Notes under the pieces: generated by a model | Told to the model about the DNA's origin: nothing | The model's input: only the letters and a program-made list of their open reading frames with translations | The model's database searches: none | Position numbers and translations under genes: made by a program | IMG/VR virus record: IMGVR_UViG_3300046167_000194 | Coordinates: 1-47,686 of that record | DNA length: 47,686 bases | Origin: a virus | Reading direction: 5' to 3' (one strand) | In this document: in pieces, positions 25,772-33,952 of the stretch | How the letters are laid out: each line of letters begins with the position of its first letter | Position numbering within the stretch: the first letter of the stretch is position 1

Positions 25772-26746
25772 TTAGTCAATCACGTAGAATGCACTACATA
25801 AAGCGTCATCTCTAAGTACTTTCGCACCGTAGACATGTAAGCCTCTTACTATATCACCAAATGATGATGGGTCTCTCAACACTTCAGTTGAAAGAATAGT
25901 ATTAGCAGTAGCAGTTGACGAAATGTGACCAGCCATACATTTACCAGTAGCGTTAGATGTAGCAGCAACGTTATTAGATTTGTACATGTCAAATCCTCTT
26001 AGTTTACCACTTGATACTAAACCATTTCTGATAGAACCTTGTCCAGCGTTAAAGTCAACAGACATTAACTTGGAGTCAGCTTTAGCTAATTCTTCATAGA
26101 ATGAAGGAGGAGCTACGAACCATCTACCTTCTTCAGGTACATTCTGTTCGTCTAATAGTTTAGCGAATCTCGCCATAAGGTCAATTGCATCTACACCAGT
26201 TCCGTCTGAGCCTAGTAGGTCTACAGAGTTAGTAGCGTGTCCTAATGTTGCGTCAGCAGTTGCACTGTCTGAACCAATGATATGGTCAGGTGATGAAGCT
26301 GAACAACCTAAGAACATTTTTTCTATAACAGCAGCATCATATGCATCTTTAAGAGCATACGCAGCAGATGATGAAGCTACTTCTTTGAAGTTGACGTGTG
26401 ACATTTTAGTCTCAATATCATCTACGATGAATTTGAAAGCTTTAGCACTATCAACAACAAGAGTTGTTTCAGCATCAGTTAGTTTAGTTGCAGTTGTGTC
26501 AGAACCTCTTGTATAGTCAGATACAGAGATTACTGGTTCACCAATGATTTTTACAGAGTCTCCAAAAGCAGATATCTCACCGGCATAGTCGGTGTTAGTA
26601 ATAGCTTCAACTACACTTGCCTTTCTAAAGAAGTTAAGAACTTTCTTAGAGTATATGGAAGGTAGGAAGAAACTATTAGTTTGTCCACTTACGGAGTTTG
26701 CAAAGTTTGCATTAGTATCAGTTCCGGGTTCAAAAAATTGAGCCAT
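25772..26746 (-). CDS. Major capsid protein
   Basis: 324 residues. It has the organisation of a HK97-fold podovirus capsid protein: short N-arm, FRKASVVEAIT region, an E-loop-like strand segment (GDSVKIIGEPVISVSDYTRG), a spine-like long helix (NFKEVASSSAAYALKDAYDAAVIE) and a P-domain with EGRWFVAPPSFYEELAK. It directly follows the scaffold gene and is followed by a strong terminator, both typical of capsid genes. No separate delta domain or protease is seen nearby. Confidence 0.9.
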   Translation of the reverse strand: MAQFFEPGTDTNANFANSVSGQTNSFFLPSIYSKKVLNFFRKASVVEAITNTDYAGEISAFGDSVKIIGEPVISVSDYTRGSDTTATKLTDAETTLVVDSAKAFKFIVDDIETKMSHVNFKEVASSSAAYALKDAYDAAVIEKMFLGCSASSPDHIIGSDSATADATLGHATNSVDLLGSDGTGVDAIDLMARFAKLLDEQNVPEEGRWFVAPPSFYEELAKADSKLMSVDFNAGQGSIRNGLVSSGKLRGFDMYKSNNVAATSNATGKCMAGHISSTATANTILSTEVLRDPSSFGDIVRGLHVYGAKVLRDDALCSAFYVID

Positions 26747-26772
26747 GATATTTTCCTTTTAAGTTATAATAG

Positions 26773-27645
26773 TTATTTTACGATTCTGCCATACTGCATT
26801 GCTTCTGATATTTCACTTTCGTATTTATCAAATTCCGCAATACTCATAGCAGCAATCTCCTTTTCAGACCAAACCTTTTGTTGATTAGGGTCAATACTTT
26901 TTGTTTTAGTAGACACCATATCAGCAGCAGATTTTCTAGTCTTTTTAGAAGATGACTTAGTTTCGGTAGGTTGAATATTAAAATCCTTTTTAAACAAATC
27001 TAAAGCACGTGAAGCTAAGTCAGCATCAGAAGCGTTTGAGTATATCCAGTCTTGGATAGACTTAGGTTGCTCTTTTGCCCAACCATGAAAATCGTCACTG
27101 TTTCTGATATCTTCAAAATCAGGATGTCTTTCCATTAACCTTTTCTCTGCACTTTGTCGTACTAAGTTGTTTTCACGCTCTTGGAGTTTACTAAGGCGTT
27201 CTTCTAGAACTTTTGCTTTAGTCTCAGATTGTAAATGAGCAACTGTTTCTACGACTTCGTAAACATCAGGATAGTTATTTTTAAACTCTTCTAGTTCTTC
27301 TGGAGATTTAGGAGCTTTGTATTCAGCTCTATTACTAGTAGCTTCTTCTATCAGCTCTTGTTCTCTAGATTTAAACTCGTTAAGTTTACTATCGTAATGC
27401 TTTTTCAAATCATCATATCTTTTCTTATAGTCTGGCTTTTTATAAGGAGTATCCAGATTTTCTGTTTTAACATTTTCTGTAGACTTAACTTCAGTAATGT
27501 CATCACTATCAAAGAGTTTATTCTTTTCAGAAGGCTCTTCAAAATATAATTGATTAGCAGGTGTAAAAGGTTTATCTTCTACATGATATTCTTTCTTTGC
27601 GTTATAAGGATTCGCTTGTTCTTCCTGTTGGACTGTATTAGTCAT
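26773..27645 (-). CDS. Capsid scaffolding protein
   Basis: 290 residues, hydrophilic, acidic in the first half and coiled-coil-rich in the middle (about 75-150, LKKHYDSKLNEFKSREQELIEE), ending in a basic/helical C-terminus that contacts capsid in scaffolds. It lies immediately upstream of the capsid gene. No catalytic residues. The assignment relies on composition and gene order and fits well. Confidence 0.82.
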   Translation of the reverse strand: MTNTVQQEEQANPYNAKKEYHVEDKPFTPANQLYFEEPSEKNKLFDSDDITEVKSTENVKTENLDTPYKKPDYKKRYDDLKKHYDSKLNEFKSREQELIEEATSNRAEYKAPKSPEELEEFKNNYPDVYEVVETVAHLQSETKAKVLEERLSKLQERENNLVRQSAEKRLMERHPDFEDIRNSDDFHGWAKEQPKSIQDWIYSNASDADLASRALDLFKKDFNIQPTETKSSSKKTRKSAADMVSTKTKSIDPNQQKVWSEKEIAAMSIAEFDKYESEISEAMQYGRIVK

Positions 27646-27671
27646 CTTCTATTCTCCTACTCAGGGCTTAT

Positions 27672-27772
27672 TTTACAAGGTAGCTCTATGTCGACTAGAG
27701 GGCTTGTATTGTAAAGGTAGCCTTTCGGTTATTAAAATGATAAAGTGCCTACGCTAATAGGGTGGCTTTATC
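27672..27772 (-). ncRNA. Structured leader upstream of scaffold/capsid genes
   Basis: The 138-base gap ahead of the scaffold gene holds two designed-looking hairpins on the transcribed (minus) strand. One pairs GATAAAG/CTTTATC (27739-27745 with 27766-27772) and encloses CCTA/TAGG (27748-27751 with 27758-27761). The other pairs TTTACAA/TTGTAAA (27672-27678 with 27709-27715) and encloses CTCTA/TAGAG (27684-27688 with 27696-27700). Neither is followed by a T-run, so they look like a processing site, mRNA-stabilising element or translational regulator rather than terminators. Confidence 0.6.
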
Positions 27773-27783
27773 GTTAAGTTTGT

Positions 27784-28431
27784 TTAGCTTCTTACGTAAC
27801 TTGAAGAACCTTGTACCATTCTTTTTTTCAACTCATCTTCAGCAATAGTATCCTCTTGGACAATTCCTGATTGAGTTAATAAACTTTCAGTCTTTGGTTC
27901 TTCTAACATTCCGCCTTCAGCTAAACCTTGTCTTTCATCTGCAGCAGCTTCAGCGTCTTTCATCATAGACATTAAACTGTCTTCTCCGATTTCTTCTACA
28001 GCTTTTGCAGTAAAGACAAATTCTCCGTCAGACAACCTTGCAGGTATACTGTCAGAGACTCCTGAACCGGGACCTTCAACAGGTCCAGACCCAGCAAATT
28101 CTTGAGCAACATCTATTATCTTATCAAATAACATAGATAGTTGTTCATCTTGTTCTAGTTTGGAAGTTAGCATATCTTCTTCATCTTCACTTAATGCTTC
28201 TTCCATTATAAATTTTGTGTAGTTATCTTCCATGTTATCGTCAGATTCCATAGGCATTTCAGATTCTTGTGGTGGTGTCATAACCATTAACATTTGGTTA
28301 TCTATTTCTCCACCTTCTTCGTAACCCATACGTTCAACAACTTCTGGTGCTTCTTTTCTAAGAGCTTCTATGCCCGGTCCACCATCTTTCATTCCGTATC
28401 TGTCTTGGTCTAACATTCCTTTCTTTTTCAT
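27784..28431 (-). CDS. Acidic virion-assembly hypothetical protein
   Basis: 215 residues, very acidic and Met-rich in the first half. The second half contains VEGPGSGVSDSIPARLSDGEFVFTAKAVEEIG, a conserved-looking block found in many phage head-module proteins. Its ATG overlaps the stop of the preceding small gene (TAATG). Located between portal and scaffold genes; probably head assembly, exact role unknown. Confidence 0.72.
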   Translation of the reverse strand: MKKKGMLDQDRYGMKDGGPGIEALRKEAPEVVERMGYEEGGEIDNQMLMVMTPPQESEMPMESDDNMEDNYTKFIMEEALSEDEEDMLTSKLEQDEQLSMLFDKIIDVAQEFAGSGPVEGPGSGVSDSIPARLSDGEFVFTAKAVEEIGEDSLMSMMKDAEAAADERQGLAEGGMLEEPKTESLLTQSGIVQEDTIAEDELKKRMVQGSSSYVRS

Positions 28432-28604
28432 TATTGTTTCGCCTTACCTACGTTTAATGCACACCAGTCTAATATTCTGTAAGCTTTACCTACCCATGCA
28501 TCGTCCTTTGGTGTAGGTGTAAGAGAACAAATTAAAGATGCTCCCATTACTATAGATGGTATTACCGCTATCCATTCGTTTATTGTGTTTATAAAACCTA
28601 ACAT
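28431..28604 (-). CDS. 57-residue small membrane protein
   Basis: MLGFINTINEWIAVIPSIVM begins a one-helix membrane protein (hydrophobic about 12-30), followed by TPTPKDDAWVGKAYRILDW, a pattern I associate with small conserved phage proteins. AGGGATAATAAT precedes the ATG at 28604 and its stop overlaps the ATG of the next gene. Function unknown. Confidence 0.8.
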   Translation of the reverse strand: MLGFINTINEWIAVIPSIVMGASLICSLTPTPKDDAWVGKAYRILDWCALNVGKAKQ

Positions 28605-28608
28605 ATTA

Positions 28609-28839
28609 TTATCCCTCTTGTTTTCTGTTAATTGCTTCCTTAACCTGCTTGTCCAGTTGCTCCAGCCTGACCAGAGAACTCACTCTCCCCTGCAACCGGT
28701 ACATTTCCTGTTCCGATGTTGCCACCGCCAGTGCCTGTAGCTCCAAGTTCTTGAGGCTGTTGAGGTACTCCTTCAGGTCCTCCCATTGGGGGCTGTTGAC
28801 CACCGGGTTGAGCTTCCTCGCCATTTGTTTGTCCAGCAT
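28609..28839 (-). CDS. Small helical protein overlapping portal C-terminus
   Basis: 76 residues, helical and charged (PQWEDLKEYLNSLKNLELQA), with a good AGGA site 7 bases before its ATG. Its first 200 bases are also read in another frame as the Gly/Gln/Pro-rich tail of the portal. Both frames have coherent coding character, so this appears to be a true dual-coding overlap. Function unknown, possibly head assembly. Confidence 0.72.
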   Translation of the reverse strand: MLDKQMARKLNPVVNSPQWEDLKEYLNSLKNLELQALAVATSEQEMYRLQGRVSSLVRLEQLDKQVKEAINRKQEG

Positions 28840-29032
28840 TCTGCATTCCTATTATTTGTGCCATGATTGCAGCTTCTTCAGGGTCATTGAGTATTTCATC
28901 AGGGTCTAAGTCTAAGCTGTAGGCAAGTTCACTTACGAGTTTAGAAATCTTAACAAACGGAGCAATAGCAGGACTTTGTGCAGTTTGTAAGAACATAGTA
29001 AGTCTTTGACTTCTAACTTCTTTCTGCATCAA
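28640..29032 (-). CDS. Portal protein, C-terminal fragment (frameshifted from main portal gene)
   Basis: 130 residues beginning at a TTG/ATG pair. It continues the portal without a gap: MQKEVRSQRLTMFLQTAQ is a barrel-distal helix seen in portal proteins, followed by DPDEILNDPEEAAIMAQ and a Gly/Gln/Pro-rich tail. The main portal frame ends in ATWNK-stop exactly where this frame begins; removing one base at 29045-29048 joins them into one protein of about 733 residues. It could be translated separately or only by frameshift. Confidence 0.8.
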   Translation of the reverse strand: MMQKEVRSQRLTMFLQTAQSPAIAPFVKISKLVSELAYSLDLDPDEILNDPEEAAIMAQIIGMQNAGQTNGEEAQPGGQQPPMGGPEGVPQQPQELGATGTGGGNIGTGNVPVAGESEFSGQAGATGQAG

Positions 29033-29033
29033 G

Positions 29034-30842
29034 CTATTTGTTCCAGGTAGCCTTAACTTCTAAATCACCTTTAACATCCAACTCATCTTCTAAGAATTGC
29101 ATGTTCCACTGGAAGTAAGACTCCCCTAGTGGCTTTAATAAAAAGTCATCAAGATTTTTGATAACTGTTTTAATATTTAAACTTGATGCTCCAAGTAACA
29201 TAGACATACCAGAAGCAGTCCTTGTCATACTTTGAACACCTGTTTGACCGTGTGAATAACTAGGTATACCTGTTTGTTCATCTGCAAGTTGTCTAAACTT
29301 ATCAAACATCATTAAGTTTTCTTGTGATGTATTAGGAAACTTCAAACCGTGTATAGCTTGTCCCGGCATTCCAGCTTGTCTTCTAAAGACTTTACCCGGA
29401 TATATCTCCATTGATTGTCCACCTACTAAGGCAGACTCATCTACATCAAACACTAGAGAACCTGACATTGCCAAGTTATCTATAGCCATTCTTGCATGAC
29501 CATTCATAATTTGTTGTGAATCATCCATATTCTCTGCTACACCAATACCAAAGAAGTTATATGGGTTTCTTTCGTATGGGAAAGCGTTGTACGGTATTCT
29601 ATATGGAGTGAATGGATTTAATACAGCCCTTAACAAGTAAGTGCCACATGTCCATATGTTTACTTGTACTTCATCTAGGTCATCAACAGTGTCGGGTAAG
29701 TCAATTCCTACTTCTCTAGCATATTCTGCATCCATCATTCCCCAGTATTCTAAGACTTCGTAACTACTATTTATGTCTTCGTCACTTCTAGCATCGTCTT
29801 TTAACTGGCTTTCAAAATCTTTTTCTACGTAGTTAGCACCCATCTGGATAGCATTACGTATTGCATCATCATCAAAGTAAGGCATGTTTCTTAATGCTCT
29901 TAATTGACTTCTGTTCATTTTATGTCTGTGAATAATAAATTCACATTCTTCCATGTTAGTAGCGTTAGGGTCTGGATAGAAATCCCAACAACTAACAAAC
30001 TCGATTCTAGGTACTCTAACTTCTAATGGATTATAGGTTCTGTTACCTTCTTCGTCTGTATCCCACTTGTGAAGTTTCTTGTTAAAGTTAAATGGTCCTT
30101 TTACAATCCCTGTGCCTAGTAAAGCAGATTCTAAAAGAGCATTTCGTAATTCTGAATTACCGTTTGATTCTTCAATCTGGTCATGGATAAGTTTCTCCAT
30201 TCTTCTTGCAGCTCTTTGTGCAGGAGATACTTCAATCTTTTGTGGGTCAGGACTTACACCATCTGTAAGAATACCAGCTTCTTCAGCTTGGTCTTCAATA
30301 CTATCTTCAAAGATACCGTTATAAAAACTTGCACCGGGTTTTAAAGTTCTACCGTCTCCTTCGTAACCAACATCATATGGATTATCTATTCTGTTTCCAA
30401 TGTCATCTGGTATCTCAGCTTCTGTAGTTTCTAAACCGGGTGTAGGATTAGCTGTATCAAGATGTGCAAAGTTTGTTTCACCTTCTGCTATTTTAGTTTC
30501 AGCAATACCTATAGGAAACTTACCTGTACCAAAGATAACATCAACAAGTTGTCCGAAGGCTGCTAGTACTTTAGTCTTAGTAACTTTTACAAATACTCTA
30601 GACTTTTCAGATTCTCTAAACTTAACACCTTTGGCATAAAGACCTCTATAGTTCTCATATGCTTTTAACCAACGAGTCTCATCAGTTTGTCTAGCTTCTT
30701 CAGCTTGTGCGTAACGTCCTTTAATAATACCAATAAGATTTCTTTGTTGGTCTTCTTCAAGAGTAAGCGTTACTCCAGACTCACCTTCAACTTCTTCGTA
30801 GATGCTATCAGCGTTTAAAAATGTATTTCTATCTTCTGCCAT
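29034..30842 (-). CDS. Portal protein, main part
   Basis: 602 residues forming the twelve-subunit ring through which DNA enters the capsid (known family role). Recognisable by the N-terminal IKGRYAQAEEARQTDETRW helix, the wing/stem region, ENMDDSQQIMNGHARMAIDN and the distal TGIPSYSHGQTGVQSMTRTASGMSML loop. It lies directly downstream of the large terminase gene, separated by 5 bases. The reading frame stops early at 29034; the expected C-terminal helices continue in the next frame (see fragment 28640-29032). Confidence 0.88.
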   Translation of the reverse strand: MAEDRNTFLNADSIYEEVEGESGVTLTLEEDQQRNLIGIIKGRYAQAEEARQTDETRWLKAYENYRGLYAKGVKFRESEKSRVFVKVTKTKVLAAFGQLVDVIFGTGKFPIGIAETKIAEGETNFAHLDTANPTPGLETTEAEIPDDIGNRIDNPYDVGYEGDGRTLKPGASFYNGIFEDSIEDQAEEAGILTDGVSPDPQKIEVSPAQRAARRMEKLIHDQIEESNGNSELRNALLESALLGTGIVKGPFNFNKKLHKWDTDEEGNRTYNPLEVRVPRIEFVSCWDFYPDPNATNMEECEFIIHRHKMNRSQLRALRNMPYFDDDAIRNAIQMGANYVEKDFESQLKDDARSDEDINSSYEVLEYWGMMDAEYAREVGIDLPDTVDDLDEVQVNIWTCGTYLLRAVLNPFTPYRIPYNAFPYERNPYNFFGIGVAENMDDSQQIMNGHARMAIDNLAMSGSLVFDVDESALVGGQSMEIYPGKVFRRQAGMPGQAIHGLKFPNTSQENLMMFDKFRQLADEQTGIPSYSHGQTGVQSMTRTASGMSMLLGASSLNIKTVIKNLDDFLLKPLGESYFQWNMQFLEDELDVKGDLEVKATWNK

Positions 30843-30847
30843 ATTTT

Positions 30848-32497
30848 TTAATAACCAAAGGTTGAGTCTACTGGTCTATACATGTCACGTTTTAAACCTC
30901 TTATACGTTCTAATGGATTTTCCATTCTTGGTCTACTCATTATCATATAACGTAATGCATCATATGCGTGGTCTGAAGCTTTCGTATCTACATCTTCAGG
31001 GTTAATCTTAGATAATGGTATAGACTGTAATTCTCTTATTAAGTTCGGACATGTATTAAATATCTGTAACTTAGGTCTACCGTTCTCTCTAACCTTTAAA
31101 TACTCGTGTATTTGTATTTTACCTTGTATTCTATTCTTATCGGCTCGTCTTAACTTATGACCAGCCTTAACTAAACTTTCTCCTACAGTTGGACCAGTTG
31201 TTCCTGTTCTTGCCCAAGCTGCAGTATCTAAGACACCGTTCACTGAGAAAGGGTCTTCTGTCTCCATATCAGTTATTATAGCACCTAATTCTTCTCCTGT
31301 CAAGCCTTTTCTATATAATTCTCTATATATTATCAATGTATTATCGTTTATATCCATTATTCCCCATAAACAACAGCTTTCTGCAGCATAACCATAGTCA
31401 ACTGCTTTAACTCTTTCCCAGTGTACAGGTAGCTCAAACGGTGTAATAATGTGGTGTTCAGGACTAAATTCAACAAATGCAGCTCCTTCAGCTACGTCCC
31501 AGTTACCTTCTAAGAGTTGTCTACGTTGTATAGGAGGTAGTGACTTAAGCATCTGCTCGTATATCCCGTCTTCTGCTAGGTATGGGTTATCAGCTAACTT
31601 AGCCGGAATAAACTTACGTGTTAATCCATCTTTACCTTTGAATGATTTGTTTGATTCGTTTGGTTCTATGTATCTTTTCTTTACCCAATTAGAACCAACA
31701 CCACCGGGGTTAGCAGTACAGCGTAAGTACGTTTCTATTTCTTTGTCTGTTGTTCTAAGACGTGAAGCAAGATAGTTCCAACTAAACTCTGTAGGTAAAT
31801 GGGTTATCTCATCAAAGCCTATCCAGCTATATGCTTGTCCTTGATAACGGTATACGTCTGCATCTCTTTCAAGGAATCCAAACTCTACCTTTGCACCGCT
31901 TGGAAAGTTCCAAAGCTTTTCTACTTCTCTGAACTTAGCACCGGGAAATGCTTGTGGATATAGTTCACGAGACTTATCAATCATCTCACGAAGCTCTGGC
32001 ATAGACCTTCTAAGTATTAAAGCTCTGTGTGCAGACCTGTGTGCATATCTTAGTGGGTCAACAATCATGGCATATGATTTACCACCACCAGCAGCTCCAC
32101 CGTATAACACATCTTTCTCACCAGCAGCAAGGAAGTCTGTTTGTGGACCTTCGTTAGCATGGAAGAATACATGATGATTATCAAGTACTTCTTTAACAGC
32201 TTTGGGTAGTGTGTCTAAATCACTTTCTGTAACAATACCTTCTTTAGTATTGTCCAGCTTTTCAAGTGTTGTCTTTTGTTTCTTGAATGATTTCTTAGCG
32301 TTGTTTAGCTTCTCTTCAAGTTTTCTGATGTTCTTTTGTTTACGAGTAATAGTCCTACGTGCTGCATCTTGTGCATCTTTAGGAGGTCTACCACCTTTCT
32401 TACGAGGCGTACCATCTTTGTTCTTTACAAAATTACCTTCGTTATCTTGCAAGTAAAGATGAGGATTCAATTCCCAATCTTTCGCTTCGTAATCCAT
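30848..32497 (-). CDS. terL: Terminase large subunit
   Basis: 549 residues. The ATPase half has Walker A GGAAGGGKS (about residues 134-142) and Walker B WIGFDE (about 225-230) followed by a coupling motif (RCTANPGG). The nuclease half has acidic residues in VKAVDYGYA, NGVLDTAAW and DHAYDALRYM, the RNase H-like pattern. The N-terminal 110 residues are a basic coiled-coil extension (GGRPPKDAQDAARR). It packages DNA into the prohead with the portal. It overlaps the upstream 96-residue gene by 56 bases. Confidence 0.95.
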   Translation of the reverse strand: MDYEAKDWELNPHLYLQDNEGNFVKNKDGTPRKKGGRPPKDAQDAARRTITRKQKNIRKLEEKLNNAKKSFKKQKTTLEKLDNTKEGIVTESDLDTLPKAVKEVLDNHHVFFHANEGPQTDFLAAGEKDVLYGGAAGGGKSYAMIVDPLRYAHRSAHRALILRRSMPELREMIDKSRELYPQAFPGAKFREVEKLWNFPSGAKVEFGFLERDADVYRYQGQAYSWIGFDEITHLPTEFSWNYLASRLRTTDKEIETYLRCTANPGGVGSNWVKKRYIEPNESNKSFKGKDGLTRKFIPAKLADNPYLAEDGIYEQMLKSLPPIQRRQLLEGNWDVAEGAAFVEFSPEHHIITPFELPVHWERVKAVDYGYAAESCCLWGIMDINDNTLIIYRELYRKGLTGEELGAIITDMETEDPFSVNGVLDTAAWARTGTTGPTVGESLVKAGHKLRRADKNRIQGKIQIHEYLKVRENGRPKLQIFNTCPNLIRELQSIPLSKINPEDVDTKASDHAYDALRYMIMSRPRMENPLERIRGLKRDMYRPVDSTFGY

Positions 32498-32732
32498 ATT
32501 TTTTATCTATGTGTTTTTTAAGTCCCGGAGCAGACATGCGTCTGTCCGTTTTATATTCTAACCAATCACATGCAGCCTGTAACGATATCTCTTCGTTGAC
32601 TACCATGTTCTCTGCAATCTGCAAAGCTTCTAACTCATCTTCAATAGGTTTTAAAAAAGAACTAGCTTCTTCAGCTAACTGATACCCAAAAGGTATCGTT
32701 GATGTAGCTCTTTTTATATATCCTTCTTTCAT
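32442..32732 (-). CDS. Small protein upstream of large terminase
   Basis: 96 residues. A helical segment, EISLQAACDWLEYKTDRRMSA followed by PGLKKHIDKKYG, has the look of a helix-turn-helix DNA-contacting unit. Its ATG overlaps the stop of the preceding small basic protein and it overlaps the large terminase start by 56 bases. It could be a second small-terminase-like or packaging-accessory protein; the more typical small terminase is at 33936-34346. Confidence 0.7.
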   Translation of the reverse strand: MKEGYIKRATSTIPFGYQLAEEASSFLKPIEDELEALQIAENMVVNEEISLQAACDWLEYKTDRRMSAPGLKKHIDKKYGLRSERLGIESSSLLAR

Positions 32733-32974
32733 ACTTTTCTATATTGTCTTGTCTTTCTTTTAATTTTATCAGGTTGTGCTACGTGTTGCTTTCCAGCTTT
32801 TGTTCCTTTTCTTTTAGCTCTCGTTGTAGACGCATACTCCGAATCCGAAAGTGATGCAATCGCCTTTTTCGGGAGATATCTTTCACCTGTTTCTGACGAC
32901 TTTTTACCGCTCTTAGTACCCCAGTCTTGTTTGGTCCAAGCTCTAAGACTTCTTTGACTTTCTTTTAGTGACAT
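32729..32974 (-). CDS. Small basic protein (KQDWGT/GERYLP type)
   Basis: 81 residues, strongly basic. It has the ordered motifs RAWTKQDWGTKSGKKSS, GERYLPKKAI and a Lys-rich tail, a pattern I recognise from small conserved proteins in marine viruses without an established function. Ends in a 4-base overlap with the next gene. DNA binding or structural role possible. Confidence 0.72.
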   Translation of the reverse strand: MSLKESQRSLRAWTKQDWGTKSGKKSSETGERYLPKKAIASLSDSEYASTTRAKRKGTKAGKQHVAQPDKIKRKTRQYRKV

Positions 32975-33077
32975 TCTTTTTCTTTGTTGTTGGTGTTAAA
33001 CACTTTTTAAATAACTTAGCGTATACTTTGTTTAGTTTATCCATCATATCTATCATAAATTCTTCTATCCTTTTCAT
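32943..33077 (-). CDS. 44-residue basic microprotein
   Basis: MKRIEEFMIDMMDKLNKVYA starts a helix followed by a Lys-rich tail. The ATG at 33077 has a GGGGGAGG-like site about 11 bases upstream; a longer in-frame start at 33161 would overlap the previous gene and lacks support. It overlaps the next gene by 32 bases. Function unknown. Confidence 0.6.
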   Translation of the reverse strand: MKRIEEFMIDMMDKLNKVYAKLFKKCLTPTTKKKNVTKRKSKKS

Positions 33078-33078
33078 A

Positions 33079-33267
33079 TTATTTATATCCTCCCCCTTTG
33101 GATTTGTACTCTTTTGCAAGGAGCTGGGCTTTTCGAGCTGACCATTGCCCGGCTTTACCACCTTTGGTACCGGCTTTAATCTTCTCGAAAAGTCTCTTAC
33201 GCATAGTTGGCTTGGTATAGTTACCAGCTTTGTTCACGGTTGATTTAGCTTTCTTCTTTGTCGGCAT
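33079..33267 (-). CDS. 62-residue basic protein with RKAQLLAKEYKSKGGGY tail
   Basis: The ATG at 33267 (MPTKKKAKSTVNKAGNYTKP) is preferred over an upstream in-frame one because it gives a typical start and an AAGGAGAT site. The motif order NYTKPTMRKRLFEKIKAG then GGKAGQWSARKAQLLAKEY is characteristic of a small phage protein family of unknown function. Very basic, probably nucleic-acid associated. Confidence 0.75.
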   Translation of the reverse strand: MPTKKKAKSTVNKAGNYTKPTMRKRLFEKIKAGTKGGKAGQWSARKAQLLAKEYKSKGGGYK

Positions 33268-33442
33268 CTTTATCTCCTTTTGACTTTCCAAATATTGCAT
33301 CCCAATTATCTGCATACTGTTTAGAATGTATGTTTACTCTAGGTGCAGAACCTTTACCACCGTCTGACGGTTTGTAAAGTCTACCCTTATTCTTCTTACT
33401 AGACATAAGGACAGGCTTTTCGTTGCTACCTAGTTGTGGCAT
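33245..33442 (-). CDS. Small hydrophilic hypothetical protein
   Basis: 65 residues, Lys/Asp-rich, no hydrophobic segment. The C-terminal tail is acidic/basic alternating. It starts one base after the stop of the upstream basic protein and overlaps the following gene by about 23 bases. Function unknown. Confidence 0.6.
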   Translation of the reverse strand: MPQLGSNEKPVLMSSKKNKGRLYKPSDGGKGSAPRVNIHSKQYADNWDAIFGKSKGDKDADKEES

Positions 33443-33443
33443 C

Positions 33444-33795
33444 TTACCACTTAACCTTATCAGCCCAGTAAGCTGCTGACATTTTGCCTTTGGCTATGTT
33501 CTTACCGTGTCTCGCTTTAAAAGACTTTCTCTTTGCTTTCATTCTAGCTGATTCACCTGCTTTAGGTTTCCCTGCAGTTTCAGCTCCTTTCTGTCCGAAC
33601 CTAATAGTTTTAATCTTATCACCTTCTTTAGCCACAACAATGTGTGACTTCTTAGGATGACTAGGTGTTCTCTTAGGCTTATTAAACCCAGAAACTCCTG
33701 CTCGTTTTATGTAATGCTCATTGGTCTTTTGGCATCCTCGTCCTCCGGGACTTTTTAGTCCTAATGGACTATTTTTTTTATTTCTTGTTCTTCAT
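33444..33795 (-). CDS. Small basic protein with displaced start (apparent frameshift)
   Basis: The C-terminal part is readable from a GTG at 33635 (63 residues: ...KTIRFGQKG... RKSFKARHGKNIAKGKMSAAYWADKV), a pattern I recognise from conserved phage proteins. However, the same frame continues upstream for about 50 more codons with convincing coding sense (NSPLGLKSPGGRGCQ, NEHYIKRAGVSGFNKPKRTP, SHPKKSHIVV) and no usable start. An ATG at 33795 in the neighbouring frame reads MKNKK and joins it if the single T at 33780 is skipped, giving about 116 residues. The full protein is probably this longer one; either a one-base indel or unusual initiation is involved. Confidence 0.68.
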
Positions 33796-33952
33796 GTTGT
33801 AGCTCTTGAATCTCTCCTAGAACTAACAACCCATACTGTATAGCTATTCTACTTGCTTGGGCAATGGTATCTGCTTTAATGTAAGGACCTATTGCAATTC
33901 CTTCATGTGCATCTATATACTCAGTTATCCAAAGCTTATTCATAGCTAACAT
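33761..33952 (-). CDS. Small protein downstream of small terminase
   Basis: 63 residues (60 if the second ATG at 33943 is used), helical, with MNKLWITEYIDAHEGIAIGP at its core start and an acidic-to-basic tail. It overlaps the small terminase gene by 17 bases in another frame. Function unknown. Confidence 0.65.
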   Translation of the reverse strand: MLAMNKLWITEYIDAHEGIAIGPYIKADTIAQASRIAIQYGLLVLGEIQELQHEEQEIKKIVH

